Positions 53,106 to 62,294 are shown, counted from the stretch's first letter. The stretch: 64,000 bases of DNA from Bdellovibrio bacteriovorus HD100 (GCF_000196175.1 NC_005363.1:2294001-2358000), one strand, 5' to 3'. Made by a program: numbers and translations. The notes: generated by a model not told the origin, from the sequence alone.

Positions 53106-56100
53106 TTTGCATGGTGCCATTATAGGCGGGAACCGCATAAACGAGGTCCGCCGCCATGGTGTTCACTGGGGCACCGCAAGTAATCAGATCATTGGCGCTA
53201 AGGGTGCCCATAAAATTGCTTTCCGTATAGCTGCCCGAGTACGCGGTATGACTGTGATTCCAAAGAACATCGTTGCGACTTTCCAGTGCGGTACGATCGC
53301 CATTTAAGGCGATCCCCACATAAACACTGTTCCCGCTGGTCCCGGCTCTTTGCACACAGCGAATTTCATAAGTCCCGGCCTTCAAGATGCGACAGCCCGT
53401 GGTGCTGGTGGTGCAATCAATACTGCTGCCCACATGATATCCCGAGTTCCAAACATTGATGTAGTTTGCACTAAAGGACGTTGGGCCTCTTTTAATCCCC
53501 CAGCTGCGCACGCTGGTGATTTCACCGCTGACAGCAACGTTCCCCTGCACATTCAACTTTTCTGTGGTGGTGGTGGTTCCGATACCGACGTTCCCGGTAT
53601 TGCTGATCCGCATGGCCTCGCCAGCGCCACCAACATGAAACTGCAAATTGGTTTTAACCGCTGTGGTGAAGTTTTCTTCCGCAACAGAAAGAATCTGACC
53701 GGACCCCATCCACGCGGTTCCGTTCCAACCACGGAACAACACGCCCCCCAGTCGGTCACCGGTCTGCACCGCTGCCGGCGCCGAAGCAGTGCCCCGCGCA
53801 CGCAGCATAATCAGCGACGAGGTCTCAGTTGCCCCGTAAGTTCTGATGTTAAGATCATCCCGGTTGTCATCTCCCGTGGCATTGTTCACGATATCCAAAC
53901 CACCCACAGGCACTGCCGTACCGATCCCCACGTAGCCGCTGTTGTTGATGCGCATTCGCTCAGTCAACGCATTCGTGTTGTTGGCGGCTGTCATAAAAGC
54001 CAGTGCTCCGCCGGCCCCGGTTGTGGTGGTGTTTTGTTCCGCATAGGAAATAATTCGCGTCGATGCCGAAGTCGCCCGGGCGCCGCTTTCATTTGTGCCG
54101 TAAAAATTCATCTGCCCCAGGCCTTTGCCGGACAAACTCTGCGCTGCCGGAGTCCCTTCCGCGGCAAAATAAGTGCGGAAATCAAGTCCCGCCCCCGCAC
54201 CCGTCCCCGCATCATCGCGACGCTGGATATAGATGGAAGCACCTTCATAGCTTGTCCCAATGACATCCAACGCCCGCGTCGGCGCACTGTTGCCGATACC
54301 GACAAAGCCGTTGTTGTGAATGCGCATATGTTCTTTGCCCGTAGAGGCGTTGTAGGACTTAAACACCAGCGCGTGGGTGCCGGCATAGTTTTCATGTTCC
54401 AAACTGAAACCATTTCCCGGCAGCCCGCTGGACGCCCCATCGGAGGCAAAGCCCAGCACACCGGTGACTTCACCCGCGTCGGCCTGCCCGTTGGTGTTGT
54501 CACCGTTGATGATCAAATAAGCGGTGGCCGGATCATTGATGCGCACTTTGCTGGCCACATCCAGATTCACTCCCGGAGAAGCCACGCCCACGCCGACATT
54601 CCCCGTCGCACGGGAAACATGGCCACCCGACGCTGTCCACAGAGCATCCGTGATTGAGGTTGGCAATCTTGCCGCTGCCAGTGTTCCCGAAGTGATGTTA
54701 GCTGCATTGGTCGTATCCGTCGTTGCTGACGCCGCCAAGGAGGGAAAGTTTGAAATTTGCGCTGTCGTGACAGAGATCGCCACACAAGACAGCGTGTCCC
54801 CCACAGAAGACCATGTCAAAGTCTGCCCCGCCGTGCAACCGACCCCTGAAAGAGCCGCCGCGCCCGTGACCGAAGACCTCAGATCCATCATCGACACAAA
54901 CCCCGGGGTCCAGGTGTCTGCGCCTGCATAACGCAACATCTGGCCTGTAAGCGAGCCCGCCGCACTGACAGCCTGCCCGCGAATCCCGACAACATCAGCA
55001 TCCGCCAGTGTGCCGGACAAATCCCCCGCCAGCGCTGTGCTGGCCTGGAAAGCCCCCGTGATACGCGTGTCATTGCCTTGCGCTGCGGTCCCGGCAGCGG
55101 TGCCATAGCTGACCGTCAGCTGATTGGAACCGTTCACACTCAACCCCGTGCCCACGGTGTTTTTCGCAAACGCCTGCACGGTGGGGTCCACCTCGGCGGA
55201 AAGCCCGGCATCCGCAGCGCACTTCCAGCCACCCGCACCGCTGTTCAATGTCGAATCATACTTCAACAACTGATTGTCAGCGCACGCGGAGTTGCCAGGT
55301 TTGTAGTTTAGGTACAAACCCGCTCCATTTAAAATCTTATTCACTGAAATTCCGGCCAACATCGTATCAGCGAAGGTGCCGGTGGTGATTTGTGAAGCAC
55401 TCAAATCAGGAATCTGTCCCGCGGCCAGACTGATCTGCGCAGACGGGATTTTCCCGCCGGCATCCAGTGAGGCCAGTCCATTGTTGGCACCTTTTTGAGC
55501 GGTGATACGCGCATCCAAGGCGGCGTTGAAGTCTGTGATATCGGCCGCTTCCAAGGTCACATTTCCGGTTTTCCCCGCCACTTGCGAAACTCCACCCGTG
55601 ACCGTTTGCCAGGTGCCGTCCCCACGCAAGTAGGTTGTTGCATCAGCAGTCCCCGTTGGTGTCATTGCCGCCAAGGGGCCCAGCCCCAGATTGGTGCGGG
55701 CGCCAGCAGCGGTTGTCGCTCCTGTTCCGCCATTGGCGACAGCAACGGTTCCTGAGACATTGGTGGCCGTTGCGGCATTGCCAGAGATATTGGCACTTAA
55801 ACCCGTACCGTCGGCGGTGAAACGATTCAAAATTTCATTCAGCTTTGAAAAGCGGCTGAAGATGCTTTCGGCATTTCCCTGAGTCAGACCCTGTCCCGCA
55901 TTCACATTCACCAGATCCGTATCTGACTTCCCGTTCAGGGTTTCAGAGTTCACGGCATAAGCCATCGAGCGCAAGTTAAAGTCTGCCACCACCGGAGTAG
56001 AGTCAATCATCAGACTCATGCGGAATTTTCGCGCGCCACTGCCCGCAGCCGGATTGAAAGACGTCACTGCCCCATTGACCGTGCCATCCAGATTCAGACA

Positions 56101-56430
56101 GGTCAGCCCCGAGAGCGTGACGGAATTATCCATCACCTTGGCCATTGTGAACGACGGATCATAGCCCCCGGTGGCACCGGTTCCCAAGGCCAGATTGATA
56201 TACCCGTTGGAGATGTTCACACCTGTGAACTGTTCTTCACGCAGAATGCAGTTGTTCGGAGAAAGGATGCGGGCATTCACCGTCACGCCCACGCGCGTGG
56301 GATACTCACCACTGGGAAGTTTGATGACGCCTTGAAAACTGATGCCTTTATGGCTTTGTGCGAACACTGTTGGCGACACAGAAAGCAAAAGTGGTACAGC
56401 TAAAACACGCAAGAATGCTGACTTACTCAT
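53089..56430 (-). CDS. Fibre-like surface adhesin (mosaic adhesive trimer type)
   Basis: A 1113-residue exported fibre from the ATG at 56430 (GGAAGGGG 6 nt upstream). Signal peptide ends at FAQ. Residues ~20-180 resemble a conserved head (GVTVNARILSPNNCILREEQ). The shaft has phage-fibre repeats: GTVAVANGGTGATT, YGTAAGTAAQGNDTRITG, and at least four VGIGxxxPxxxLDV-type motifs (about residues 600-1000). The tip (~990-1113) has C1q/TNF-like features: GTYEIRCVQRAGTSG, YVGIALNGD, and four cysteines. Bdellovibrio uses this fibre class (MAT proteins) for prey recognition; that function is known for the class, not shown here. It overlaps the small lipoprotein gene by 8 nt. Confidence 0.85.
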   Translation of the reverse strand: MSKSAFLRVLAVPLLLSVSPTVFAQSHKGISFQGVIKLPSGEYPTRVGVTVNARILSPNNCILREEQFTGVNISNGYINLALGTGATGGYDPSFTMAKVMDNSVTLSGLTCLNLDGTVNGAVTSFNPAAGSGARKFRMSLMIDSTPVVADFNLRSMAYAVNSETLNGKSDTDLVNVNAGQGLTQGNAESIFSRFSKLNEILNRFTADGTGLSANISGNAATATNVSGTVAVANGGTGATTAAGARTNLGLGPLAAMTPTGTADATTYLRGDGTWQTVTGGVSQVAGKTGNVTLEAADITDFNAALDARITAQKGANNGLASLDAGGKIPSAQISLAAGQIPDLSASQITTGTFADTMLAGISVNKILNGAGLYLNYKPGNSACADNQLLKYDSTLNSGAGGWKCAADAGLSAEVDPTVQAFAKNTVGTGLSVNGSNQLTVSYGTAAGTAAQGNDTRITGAFQASTALAGDLSGTLADADVVGIRGQAVSAAGSLTGQMLRYAGADTWTPGFVSMMDLRSSVTGAAALSGVGCTAGQTLTWSSVGDTLSCVAISVTTAQISNFPSLAASATTDTTNAANITSGTLAAARLPTSITDALWTASGGHVSRATGNVGVGVASPGVNLDVASKVRINDPATAYLIINGDNTNGQADAGEVTGVLGFASDGASSGLPGNGFSLEHENYAGTHALVFKSYNASTGKEHMRIHNNGFVGIGNSAPTRALDVIGTSYEGASIYIQRRDDAGTGAGAGLDFRTYFAAEGTPAAQSLSGKGLGQMNFYGTNESGARATSASTRIISYAEQNTTTTGAGGALAFMTAANNTNALTERMRINNSGYVGIGTAVPVGGLDIVNNATGDDNRDDLNIRTYGATETSSLIMLRARGTASAPAAVQTGDRLGGVLFRGWNGTAWMGSGQILSVAEENFTTAVKTNLQFHVGGAGEAMRISNTGNVGIGTTTTTEKLNVQGNVAVSGEITSVRSWGIKRGPTSFSANYINVWNSGYHVGSSIDCTTSTTGCRILKAGTYEIRCVQRAGTSGNSVYVGIALNGDRTALESRNDVLWNHSHTAYSGSYTESNFMGTLSANDLITCGAPVNTMAADLVYAVPAYNGTMQIKRVD

Positions 56431-56704
56431 AGAAGGCCCCTTCCACCTGCACGCCATTGGCCAGAACCTGTTTTTCCGATATTTCGCCGAAACTGCCGGT
56501 GATCACAACGCCGTTTCCGGTGGTCACGATTTCACCTGCGACAAAGTCGGTTTCAGTTCTTTGGGTTTTCATATCCGGAGCCGGCGGATCTTTGAGAATT
56601 TCAGGAAGCAGGGAGATATTAGCTTCCATCGAGCAGGCCGTTAAGGCCGCAACCAGGGCCAAAGCCATCAATGCTCTTGCTGTCATTTCATAGACTTGCG
56701 CCAT
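56423..56704 (-). CDS. Small lipoprotein coupled to the fibre adhesin
   Basis: A 93-residue lipoprotein with lipobox LTAC (Cys24). The mature ~70 residues are polar, with DFVAGEIVTTGNGVVITGSFGEISEKQVL, a glycine-rich repeat-like stretch that resembles short strands. GAGGA lies 4 nt before the ATG at 56704. Its end overlaps the adhesin start by 8 nt, so the two are translated in step; it may anchor, stabilise or export the fibre. No named family is recognised. Confidence 0.7.
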   Translation of the reverse strand: MAQVYEMTARALMALALVAALTACSMEANISLLPEILKDPPAPDMKTQRTETDFVAGEIVTTGNGVVITGSFGEISEKQVLANGVQVEGAFYE

Positions 56705-56743
56705 AGAGTCCTCGCACAGTGACGTTCCATTGAGACACTCTAT

Positions 56744-56751
56744 TTATCGGC
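56744..56751 (-). promoter_or_regulatory. FliA-like -10 element for the adhesin operon
   Basis: GCCGATAA on the minus strand is identical to the sigma28 -10 consensus. The start codon lies 40 nt downstream, giving a leader of ~33 nt with a good Shine-Dalgarno. A TAAA -35 is not present at the correct spacing (TATA is the nearest), so it could be partial. Confidence 0.45.
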
Positions 56752-56874
56752 GGATTCTATGTATTCCTATATATAAACAAGTCTTCGGTACGGGGATCGA
56801 TCGTTCCAGTTTGTTCCGTGATTTTTCAAACTGAGACGCTGTGGGAGTAAGCTCGAACTCTCAATGAAAAGGGC

Positions 56875-56904
56875 AAAAAAAAGCCTGCTTCGCAAAGCAG
56901 GCTT
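56875..56904 (-). terminator. Intrinsic terminator of the TerC-like gene
   Basis: AAGCCTGCTT and AAGCAGGCTT form a 10-bp stem with a 4-nt loop. On the minus strand it runs into eight T residues, an excellent terminator for the gene ending at 56913. Confidence 0.85.
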
Positions 56905-56912
56905 TCTGAGAA

Positions 56913-57944
56913 TTAATGTGAAGCTTCGACACTGCCCTTTTTCAGGGACCAGATGAACGAAGTCAGGATGATGATACCACCGCTCAGGCCTGTGAACCAT
57001 TCCGGGATATGCAGGAACGGATCCGCCAGCATGATCATCGCCAGAAGACCAATGGCATAGAAGGCGCCATGCTCTAGGAACGCGAACTTGGTCAGCGCTT
57101 CTTTTTCCACGAACATGATCGTCAAACTACGCACGAAGAACGCCCCGATACTCAGACCGATCATGATAATGAACAGGTTGTGAGTGATCGCAAATGCACC
57201 AACCACACCGTCAAAACTGAAGGACGCATCCAGGACTTCCAGATAAAGGAACATGCCGGCGCTGGCTTTGTGCACGTCTTTGATCTGATCGTCAGATGCT
57301 TCCAACCAGGAACCGATGCCATCCACAATCACATAAGTGATCAGACCGGCCATACCGGCCATCAGGAACGGCAACGCTTCTTCCTGCTTCAGGAAGTTCG
57401 TGATCAGGATCAGAATGATCAGGCTGAGGCACACTTCAATCGCTTCGACTTTGCTGCCGATATAACGAGTTGGTTTTTCAATGAACGGGATCCAGTGCAG
57501 ATCCTTGCTGCCGTCATAGAAGTACTTCAAAGCCACCATCAACAAGAAGCTTCCACCGAAGGCTGCCACTTGCAAGTGAGCATCCAGCATCATCTTGGCA
57601 TAATCATCCGGCTTGGTCGCAGCAATCACCAGTGCTTCCCAAGGGTTGACGTCAGCCATAAAGGTCACGATCAACAGCGGGAACACCAAACGCATCCCGA
57701 AGACCGCGATCAACATACCCCAGGTCAGGAAGCGATGACGCCAGACCGGAGTCATCTCTTTCAAGACAACCGCGTTGACTATGGCATTATCAAAGGACAA
57801 AGAAATTTCCAGAATCGCCAGGATCGTAGCAATGAACAACGCCTGAAGACCCGCTCCCACTGTGCCGCCATAGTAATGGCCGACAAAGTAAGAGGCGATC
57901 AAACCAAAGAAGGTGAAAACAAAGGAACCTGTAAAGTATTTCAT
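56913..57944 (-). CDS. DUF475/TerC-like integral membrane protein
   Basis: A 343-residue protein from the ATG at 57944 (in-frame TTG at 57980 less likely) with about nine membrane helices. Two symmetrical acidic helix motifs, ISLSFDNAIVNAVVL and DASFSFDGVVGAFAIT, mark the TerC/DUF475 group of the LysE-like superfamily, linked to metal-ion handling, for example manganese or calcium export in known relatives. Its substrate here is not certain. It stands as a single gene with its own strong terminator. Confidence 0.85.
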   Translation of the reverse strand: MKYFTGSFVFTFFGLIASYFVGHYYGGTVGAGLQALFIATILAILEISLSFDNAIVNAVVLKEMTPVWRHRFLTWGMLIAVFGMRLVFPLLIVTFMADVNPWEALVIAATKPDDYAKMMLDAHLQVAAFGGSFLLMVALKYFYDGSKDLHWIPFIEKPTRYIGSKVEAIEVCLSLIILILITNFLKQEEALPFLMAGMAGLITYVIVDGIGSWLEASDDQIKDVHKASAGMFLYLEVLDASFSFDGVVGAFAITHNLFIIMIGLSIGAFFVRSLTIMFVEKEALTKFAFLEHGAFYAIGLLAMIMLADPFLHIPEWFTGLSGGIIILTSFIWSLKKGSVEASH

Positions 57945-58007
57945 TCCCACAGATTTCCCCGATTCAGCCCCAAGAATCAAGGACCGCTTCCGAGGACACG
58001 GGATGTC

Positions 58008-58035
58008 AAAAGACCCGGTAGCTGCCGGGTCTTTT
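58008..58035 (-). terminator. Intrinsic terminator of uvrA
   Basis: AAAAGACCCGG and CCGGGTCTTTT pair over 11 bp around TAGCTG, ending 8 nt past the uvrA stop codon, with a T-run in the minus direction. Confidence 0.8.
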
Positions 58036-58042
58036 CAGAGGT

Positions 58043-60643
58043 TTATTTTAATAAAGGCTTTAGGAATTTGCCTGTTTCACTGGCAGCGACCTTCGCCACT
58101 TTTTCAGGTGTTCCGGCCGCCACGATCTGGCCGCCGCCCTTACCGCCATCGGGCCCCAGATCGATCACGTGATCCGAGGACTTCACCACTTCCATGTTGT
58201 GTTCAATCACCAGGACTGTGTTCCCCTGATCGGCCAGCTCCTGAATCAGCTCCACCAACTTACGGACGTCATCAAAATGCAAACCCGTGGTCGGCTCATC
58301 CAAAATGTAAAGCGTCTTCCCGGTACCACGGCGGGAAAGCTCTTTGGAAAGCTTCACACGCTGGGCTTCACCACCCGACAAGGTTGTCGAGCTTTGTCCC
58401 AGGGTCATGTAATCCAGCCCCACCCGGTGCAGGGTCTCAAGCTTACGATAGATCTGGGTGTGATTGCGGAAGAATTCCAGGGCTTCACCCACGCTCATTT
58501 CCAGAACGTCGGCGATGGACTTGGATTTGTATTTAATGTTCAAAGTCTCGCGGTTGTAACGGCGACCCAGACAGGTGTCGCAGGTCACAAAGACGTCACT
58601 TAAGAAGTGCATCTCCATGCGGATCTGCCCGTGCCCCATGCAGGTTTCACAGCGCCCGCCTTTGACGTTGAAACTGAAGCGGCCTGGTTCGTAGCCACGC
58701 AGCTTGGAGTCCGGAAGATTCGCAAACAGATCGCGAATCATCGGGAATAACCCCACATAAGTTGCCGGAGTCGAGCGCGGCGTGCGCCCAATCGGTCTTT
58801 GATTGATGTCGATGACCTTGTCGATCTTGTCCAGACCTTCGATTTTCTTATAAGGCGAAGGTTGCGCCAGTGCCTTATAGAAATGCTGCGCCAAAATCTT
58901 GTAAAGTGTGTCGATGATCAGCGTACTTTTTCCAGAACCGGAAACACCGGTCACAGTCGTGAACGTCCCCAAGGGGATTTCCAGATCCACGTTCTGCAGA
59001 TTGTTCCCCGTCGCCCCGGTCAAACGCACAAACTGCCCGTTGCCTTTGCGGCGTTCTTTCGGAATCGGAATGCGCATTTCGCCGTTCAGATATTTCCCGG
59101 TCAAAGAATTGGGATTGGCCGCCAGCTCGTCCGGAGTCCCTTGCGCCATCATCTCGCCGCCCAGCACCCCGGCACGAGGCCCCAGATCGACCACGAAGTC
59201 AGCATAACGGATGGTGTCCTCGTCGTGCTCCACCAACAAGATGGTGTTCCCACGCTCTTTCAGTTCGCCGATGATATCCAAAAGTCTGTGATGATCGCGC
59301 GGATGCAAACCGATGCTCGGCTCATCCATCACGTACAGACAGCCGATTAAAGATGATCCCACTTGAGTCGCCAGACGAATACGCTGCGCTTCGCCCCCGG
59401 ACAGAGTGCGCGAAGGACGGCTTAAAGAAAGATATCCGGTGCCCACGCGGATCAGATAATCCAAACGCGCCAGAATTTGTTTTACGATTTTTTCAGCGAT
59501 CAGCTGATCTTTGGCTTTCCATTGAAGTTTGGCGACCCAGTCACGCAGCTCCAGCGCGCCCAAATCAGACAACTCGGCTATGGTTTTTCCACCCAGACGG
59601 ATATTCAAAGCTTCATTTTTCAAACGAGCGCCGTGGCAGTCCGGGCAGTCGTTCAGAACCATTTCTTCGCCTTCTTCGTCATCATCATCCGAAGTTTTTT
59701 TGCCTTTGTACTTGTAAACGACTTTGTCCAGTTTCTTGCCGCCGACTTCACCGTCAGAGAACTGTTCTTCCTCTTCAAGGTCGATAGTTCCCAACCCATG
59801 GCACGTCGGGCACGCCCCGCGCGGGTTGTTGAAACTGAACAAACGCGGTTCAATCTCAGGGAAGCTGTAACCACATTCAGGACACGCCGAATGCAAAGAA
59901 TAACTGGTGCGCTCCCCGTCCAAAGTTTCGATGATCACGCGGCCATTGGCCATGCTCAGCGCGGTGTTGATGCTTTCTGAAAGACGCAACTTCAGCGTGT
60001 CTTTCAGAATCAGCTGATCGACCACCAGATCGATATCATGTGTTTTGGTTTTGGCAAGCTTGGTAGCCTTGTCGAGTTCAATCATCTTGCCGTCGACTTT
60101 GGCTTTCACGAATCCTTTTTTGGCCCAGCGCTGGAATTCGGCCAGGAACTCACCTTTTTTGCCGGACGCCATCGGCGCCAGAACAAAGAACTTAGTGCCG
60201 ACACCTTTTTTAAAGACCTCTTCGATAATCTGCTGCGGGGTCTGACTGCTGACCGGGATGTGGTGAGTAGGACACTCGGGGATCCCAAGCTTGGCGAAAA
60301 GCAGACGAAGATAATCGTAGATCTCGGTCACCGTGCCCACAGTGGAACGCGGATTGGTGCTGACAGATTTCTGATCAATCGCAATGGCCGGAGAAAGCCC
60401 GGTGATGGAATCGACCTCCGGTTTTTTCAGCTGTTCAAGGAAGTTGCGCGCGTAAGCAGAAAGACTTTCCACATAACGACGCTGACCCTCAGCATAGACC
60501 GTATCAAACGCCAACGACGACTTCCCGCTGCCACTCAACCCCGTAAACACGGTGATCTTATTGCGCGGAATAGTCACACTGACATTCTTCAGATTATGCT
60601 CTTTTGCACCCTTAACTACGATTCCATCTTCAGCATGCGACAT
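58043..60643 (-). CDS. uvrA: UvrA excinuclease subunit with shortened insertion domain
   Basis: An 866-residue ABC-type DNA damage recogniser. It has the first Walker A TGLSGSGKSS (34-43), the UvrB-binding region (~125-250) with CPTHH, zinc pairs CPECG and CPTCHG (278-281), signature LSGGEAQRIRLA, the second Walker A GVSGSGKST, the C-terminal zinc finger CETCMGHG...CDTCLGRR, and LSGGEAQRVKLS. UvrA of other bacteria is about 940 residues. The shortfall lies between CPTCHG and CPDCHGAR (281-333), where ~50 residues including an acidic DDDDEEGEE replace the ~110-residue insertion domain. The UvrB site is kept, so it should still join nucleotide-excision repair. Confidence 0.95.
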   Translation of the reverse strand: MSHAEDGIVVKGAKEHNLKNVSVTIPRNKITVFTGLSGSGKSSLAFDTVYAEGQRRYVESLSAYARNFLEQLKKPEVDSITGLSPAIAIDQKSVSTNPRSTVGTVTEIYDYLRLLFAKLGIPECPTHHIPVSSQTPQQIIEEVFKKGVGTKFFVLAPMASGKKGEFLAEFQRWAKKGFVKAKVDGKMIELDKATKLAKTKTHDIDLVVDQLILKDTLKLRLSESINTALSMANGRVIIETLDGERTSYSLHSACPECGYSFPEIEPRLFSFNNPRGACPTCHGLGTIDLEEEEQFSDGEVGGKKLDKVVYKYKGKKTSDDDDEEGEEMVLNDCPDCHGARLKNEALNIRLGGKTIAELSDLGALELRDWVAKLQWKAKDQLIAEKIVKQILARLDYLIRVGTGYLSLSRPSRTLSGGEAQRIRLATQVGSSLIGCLYVMDEPSIGLHPRDHHRLLDIIGELKERGNTILLVEHDEDTIRYADFVVDLGPRAGVLGGEMMAQGTPDELAANPNSLTGKYLNGEMRIPIPKERRKGNGQFVRLTGATGNNLQNVDLEIPLGTFTTVTGVSGSGKSTLIIDTLYKILAQHFYKALAQPSPYKKIEGLDKIDKVIDINQRPIGRTPRSTPATYVGLFPMIRDLFANLPDSKLRGYEPGRFSFNVKGGRCETCMGHGQIRMEMHFLSDVFVTCDTCLGRRYNRETLNIKYKSKSIADVLEMSVGEALEFFRNHTQIYRKLETLHRVGLDYMTLGQSSTTLSGGEAQRVKLSKELSRRGTGKTLYILDEPTTGLHFDDVRKLVELIQELADQGNTVLVIEHNMEVVKSSDHVIDLGPDGGKGGGQIVAAGTPEKVAKVAASETGKFLKPLLK

Positions 60644-60700
60644 AACTCCAAAGTCTAAGCCCGAGATTCACAGAAAGAAAGTCGAAAAAGAACAAGCCAA

Positions 60701-60792
60701 GGCTGGTCAAAAGGGTCCATATGCAAGGCGGAGCACGTCGCAGTGAAGCGAAAGGCCTGACAACGCAGTCAGATGGGCCCTTTTCAGCAGCC
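60701..60792. repeat. Palindromic element B, just after the stop of the 60795 gene
   Basis: Arms 60701-60720 and 60773-60792 are complementary at 17 of 20 positions. The right arm ends 2 nt from the stop codon of the minus-strand gene at 60795. The arm sequence (CAAAAGGGTCCA...AGGCGGAG) resembles element C at 62295, so the two belong to one family of short palindromic repeats. It probably acts at the transcript's 3' end. Confidence 0.65.
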
Positions 60793-60794
60793 GA

Positions 60795-62072
60795 TTAAAG
60801 GCCGAAGCCGCATTTTCGTTTTAAATAAGAGTCAAAGTCGGAGTCCGAGAAATATTTGAAGTGCACGGGAGAGTTCTGAGCCTGATTCGGCCACAGATCG
60901 CGCACAGGGACTTTGCAGGATTTGCCTTGTTTGGTCACCGTCGCCGTGCCGTTTGCCAGCAGACGCGGCTCTTCGCCCCGACGATCGACCCGGACCATGA
61001 CGCCGTTACCGCGGTAAGAAACCTTGGCCGGTGCCAGAATTTTACCTCCGCCAGTCATGGGACCGTCTTCAGAAAAGGCGCCACCGATGACTTCACGGGT
61101 TTGGGCATTATAAGTCACGGTTTCCCCGGTTGGCAGAGTCACGATCTGACGGTTCCCTTCCACACGGATGTGCGGCAGAGTTTTACGCGGGAACAGCATG
61201 ATGTAGCTTTCCTGCGTATGGCTGACTGTCGCATTGGGAGAATCACTGATGCTGATTCCAATATCCTGACGGGCTCCGGCTTCGTATTCGAAAGACCATT
61301 CGCGAATGCGGTACTCTCCCTTGGAAACAACTTTATTCGGCCCCATGTTTCGAAGTTTGAATTTGCCCTCGGCGGTATCCCCTTCAAAGACACAGCTGTC
61401 ATAAGTCCCAACAGTTCGACAACGTGTCGGACGAATACCATAAGGATTCACCGTCCGAGTCGGAGGACGCAGCACTGGCGCATCGGACGAAGCCCGCGCC
61501 GTGAACTGGCTGACCACTTTCGCGGCATCATTGGCGATCGCATCGCGAGCTTGCACTTTGGCCACTTCACAGCCATCACAAGGTTTGGTCTCTTGAACTT
61601 TTTTATTGGCATCACGAATCTGCTGATTCAGTTCCTGAACAACCTGCTTTTCTTCCGCCTTTTCAGCCGCCGCAGGAACGCGCAAAGCCTCGGTCTTGCG
61701 AGTGGTCTCAGCAGACTTGGCCTTTTCAACATCCGCCGAAGCCAAAGCCTCGCCGGCCGCCTCAGCATTTTCAAAAAGCTTCATCCCCGGATCCGAAGGC
61801 TTATAATAGACCCAAACCTTCTCACCCTTGTGCTTCCCGGAAAGCACTTCCACCTTCAGGCCATAATTGCCCGAACTAAACTGTTTTGTTTCTTCAATTT
61901 TCCCCCGAGTCCCCGGAGGCATGACAAACTTGACGTTACGAGTGGATTTCAAAAAATTGGCCGAGTAACGGGCATTAAAGTAGCCCTCGAGCTCTACAAC
62001 CCCGCCACTACTCACGCCCAAAATAAGAGGAATCAGCAGGAAAACTCCCCACCGCTTTATAGCCAACTTCAT
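60795..62072 (-). CDS. Exported protein of unknown function with SH3-like N-terminus
   Basis: A 425-residue protein starting at the ATG at 62072. The first 25 residues form an inner-membrane anchor or signal peptide (KRWGVFLLIPLILGVSSGG). Residues ~45-100 look SH3-like (LKVEVLSGKHKGEKVWVYY), residues ~110-200 are Ala/Glu/Lys-rich and likely coiled coil with a CDGCE pair, and the rest is beta-rich (PNKVVSKGEYRIREWSFEYEAG). No Shine-Dalgarno precedes the ATG; a FliA-like -10 sequence ends 7 nt upstream, so the message may be leaderless. The frame extends to 62222, but no better start is present. Palindromic elements B and C flank it. Confidence 0.65.
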   Translation of the reverse strand: MKLAIKRWGVFLLIPLILGVSSGGVVELEGYFNARYSANFLKSTRNVKFVMPPGTRGKIEETKQFSSGNYGLKVEVLSGKHKGEKVWVYYKPSDPGMKLFENAEAAGEALASADVEKAKSAETTRKTEALRVPAAAEKAEEKQVVQELNQQIRDANKKVQETKPCDGCEVAKVQARDAIANDAAKVVSQFTARASSDAPVLRPPTRTVNPYGIRPTRCRTVGTYDSCVFEGDTAEGKFKLRNMGPNKVVSKGEYRIREWSFEYEAGARQDIGISISDSPNATVSHTQESYIMLFPRKTLPHIRVEGNRQIVTLPTGETVTYNAQTREVIGGAFSEDGPMTGGGKILAPAKVSYRGNGVMVRVDRRGEEPRLLANGTATVTKQGKSCKVPVRDLWPNQAQNSPVHFKYFSDSDFDSYLKRKCGFGL

Positions 62073-62079
62073 AAAGAAG

Positions 62080-62106
62080 TTATCGGCCGTTTCAAAACAA
62101 GACTTA
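62080..62106 (-). promoter_or_regulatory. FliA (sigma28)-like promoter, apparently leaderless
   Basis: On the minus strand: TAAG, exactly 15 nt, then GCCGATAA. The -10 is a perfect sigma28 match and the spacing is exact; the -35 matches at 3 of 4 bases. The -10 ends 7 nt before the ATG at 62072, so transcription would start at or next to the start codon. Confidence 0.55.
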
Positions 62107-62294
62107 ATAAATTCCCAAAGATTTACAAAACAAAAACAACCCCGACCAAAGTCCCACAGCGACAACGAAGCAAATCCACTCCACTCAATAACGCAGTGTA
62201 GGTGTAAAAAGTCACCAGGCACCTTTTAAAAATGCGATGGCGAAGCCGAGCCCGGTCCGGGCGGCCGCGAAGCGCAGCCGGTCCCCAACTATAG

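Noticed and set aside
53350-54657. A 435-codon open frame antisense to the fibre gene
   Set aside because: The product is rich in His/Arg/Cys, with no start signal; it follows from the Gly/Thr/Ala codons of the fibre on the opposite strand.
53300-55900. Short internal repeats that could suggest a CRISPR or tandem repeat array
   Set aside because: They are in frame and encode recurring VGIG-type protein motifs with variable spacing, as in a fibre shaft.
53089-56430. Prophage tail-fibre interpretation of the fibre gene
   Set aside because: It has a signal peptide, a lipoprotein partner and a FliA-like promoter, and there are no other phage genes nearby.
60861-62201. A 446-codon open frame antisense to the gene at 60795
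   Set aside because: It overlaps a well-supported exported protein across its length, and its composition (Arg/His/Phe-rich) is that of a shadow.
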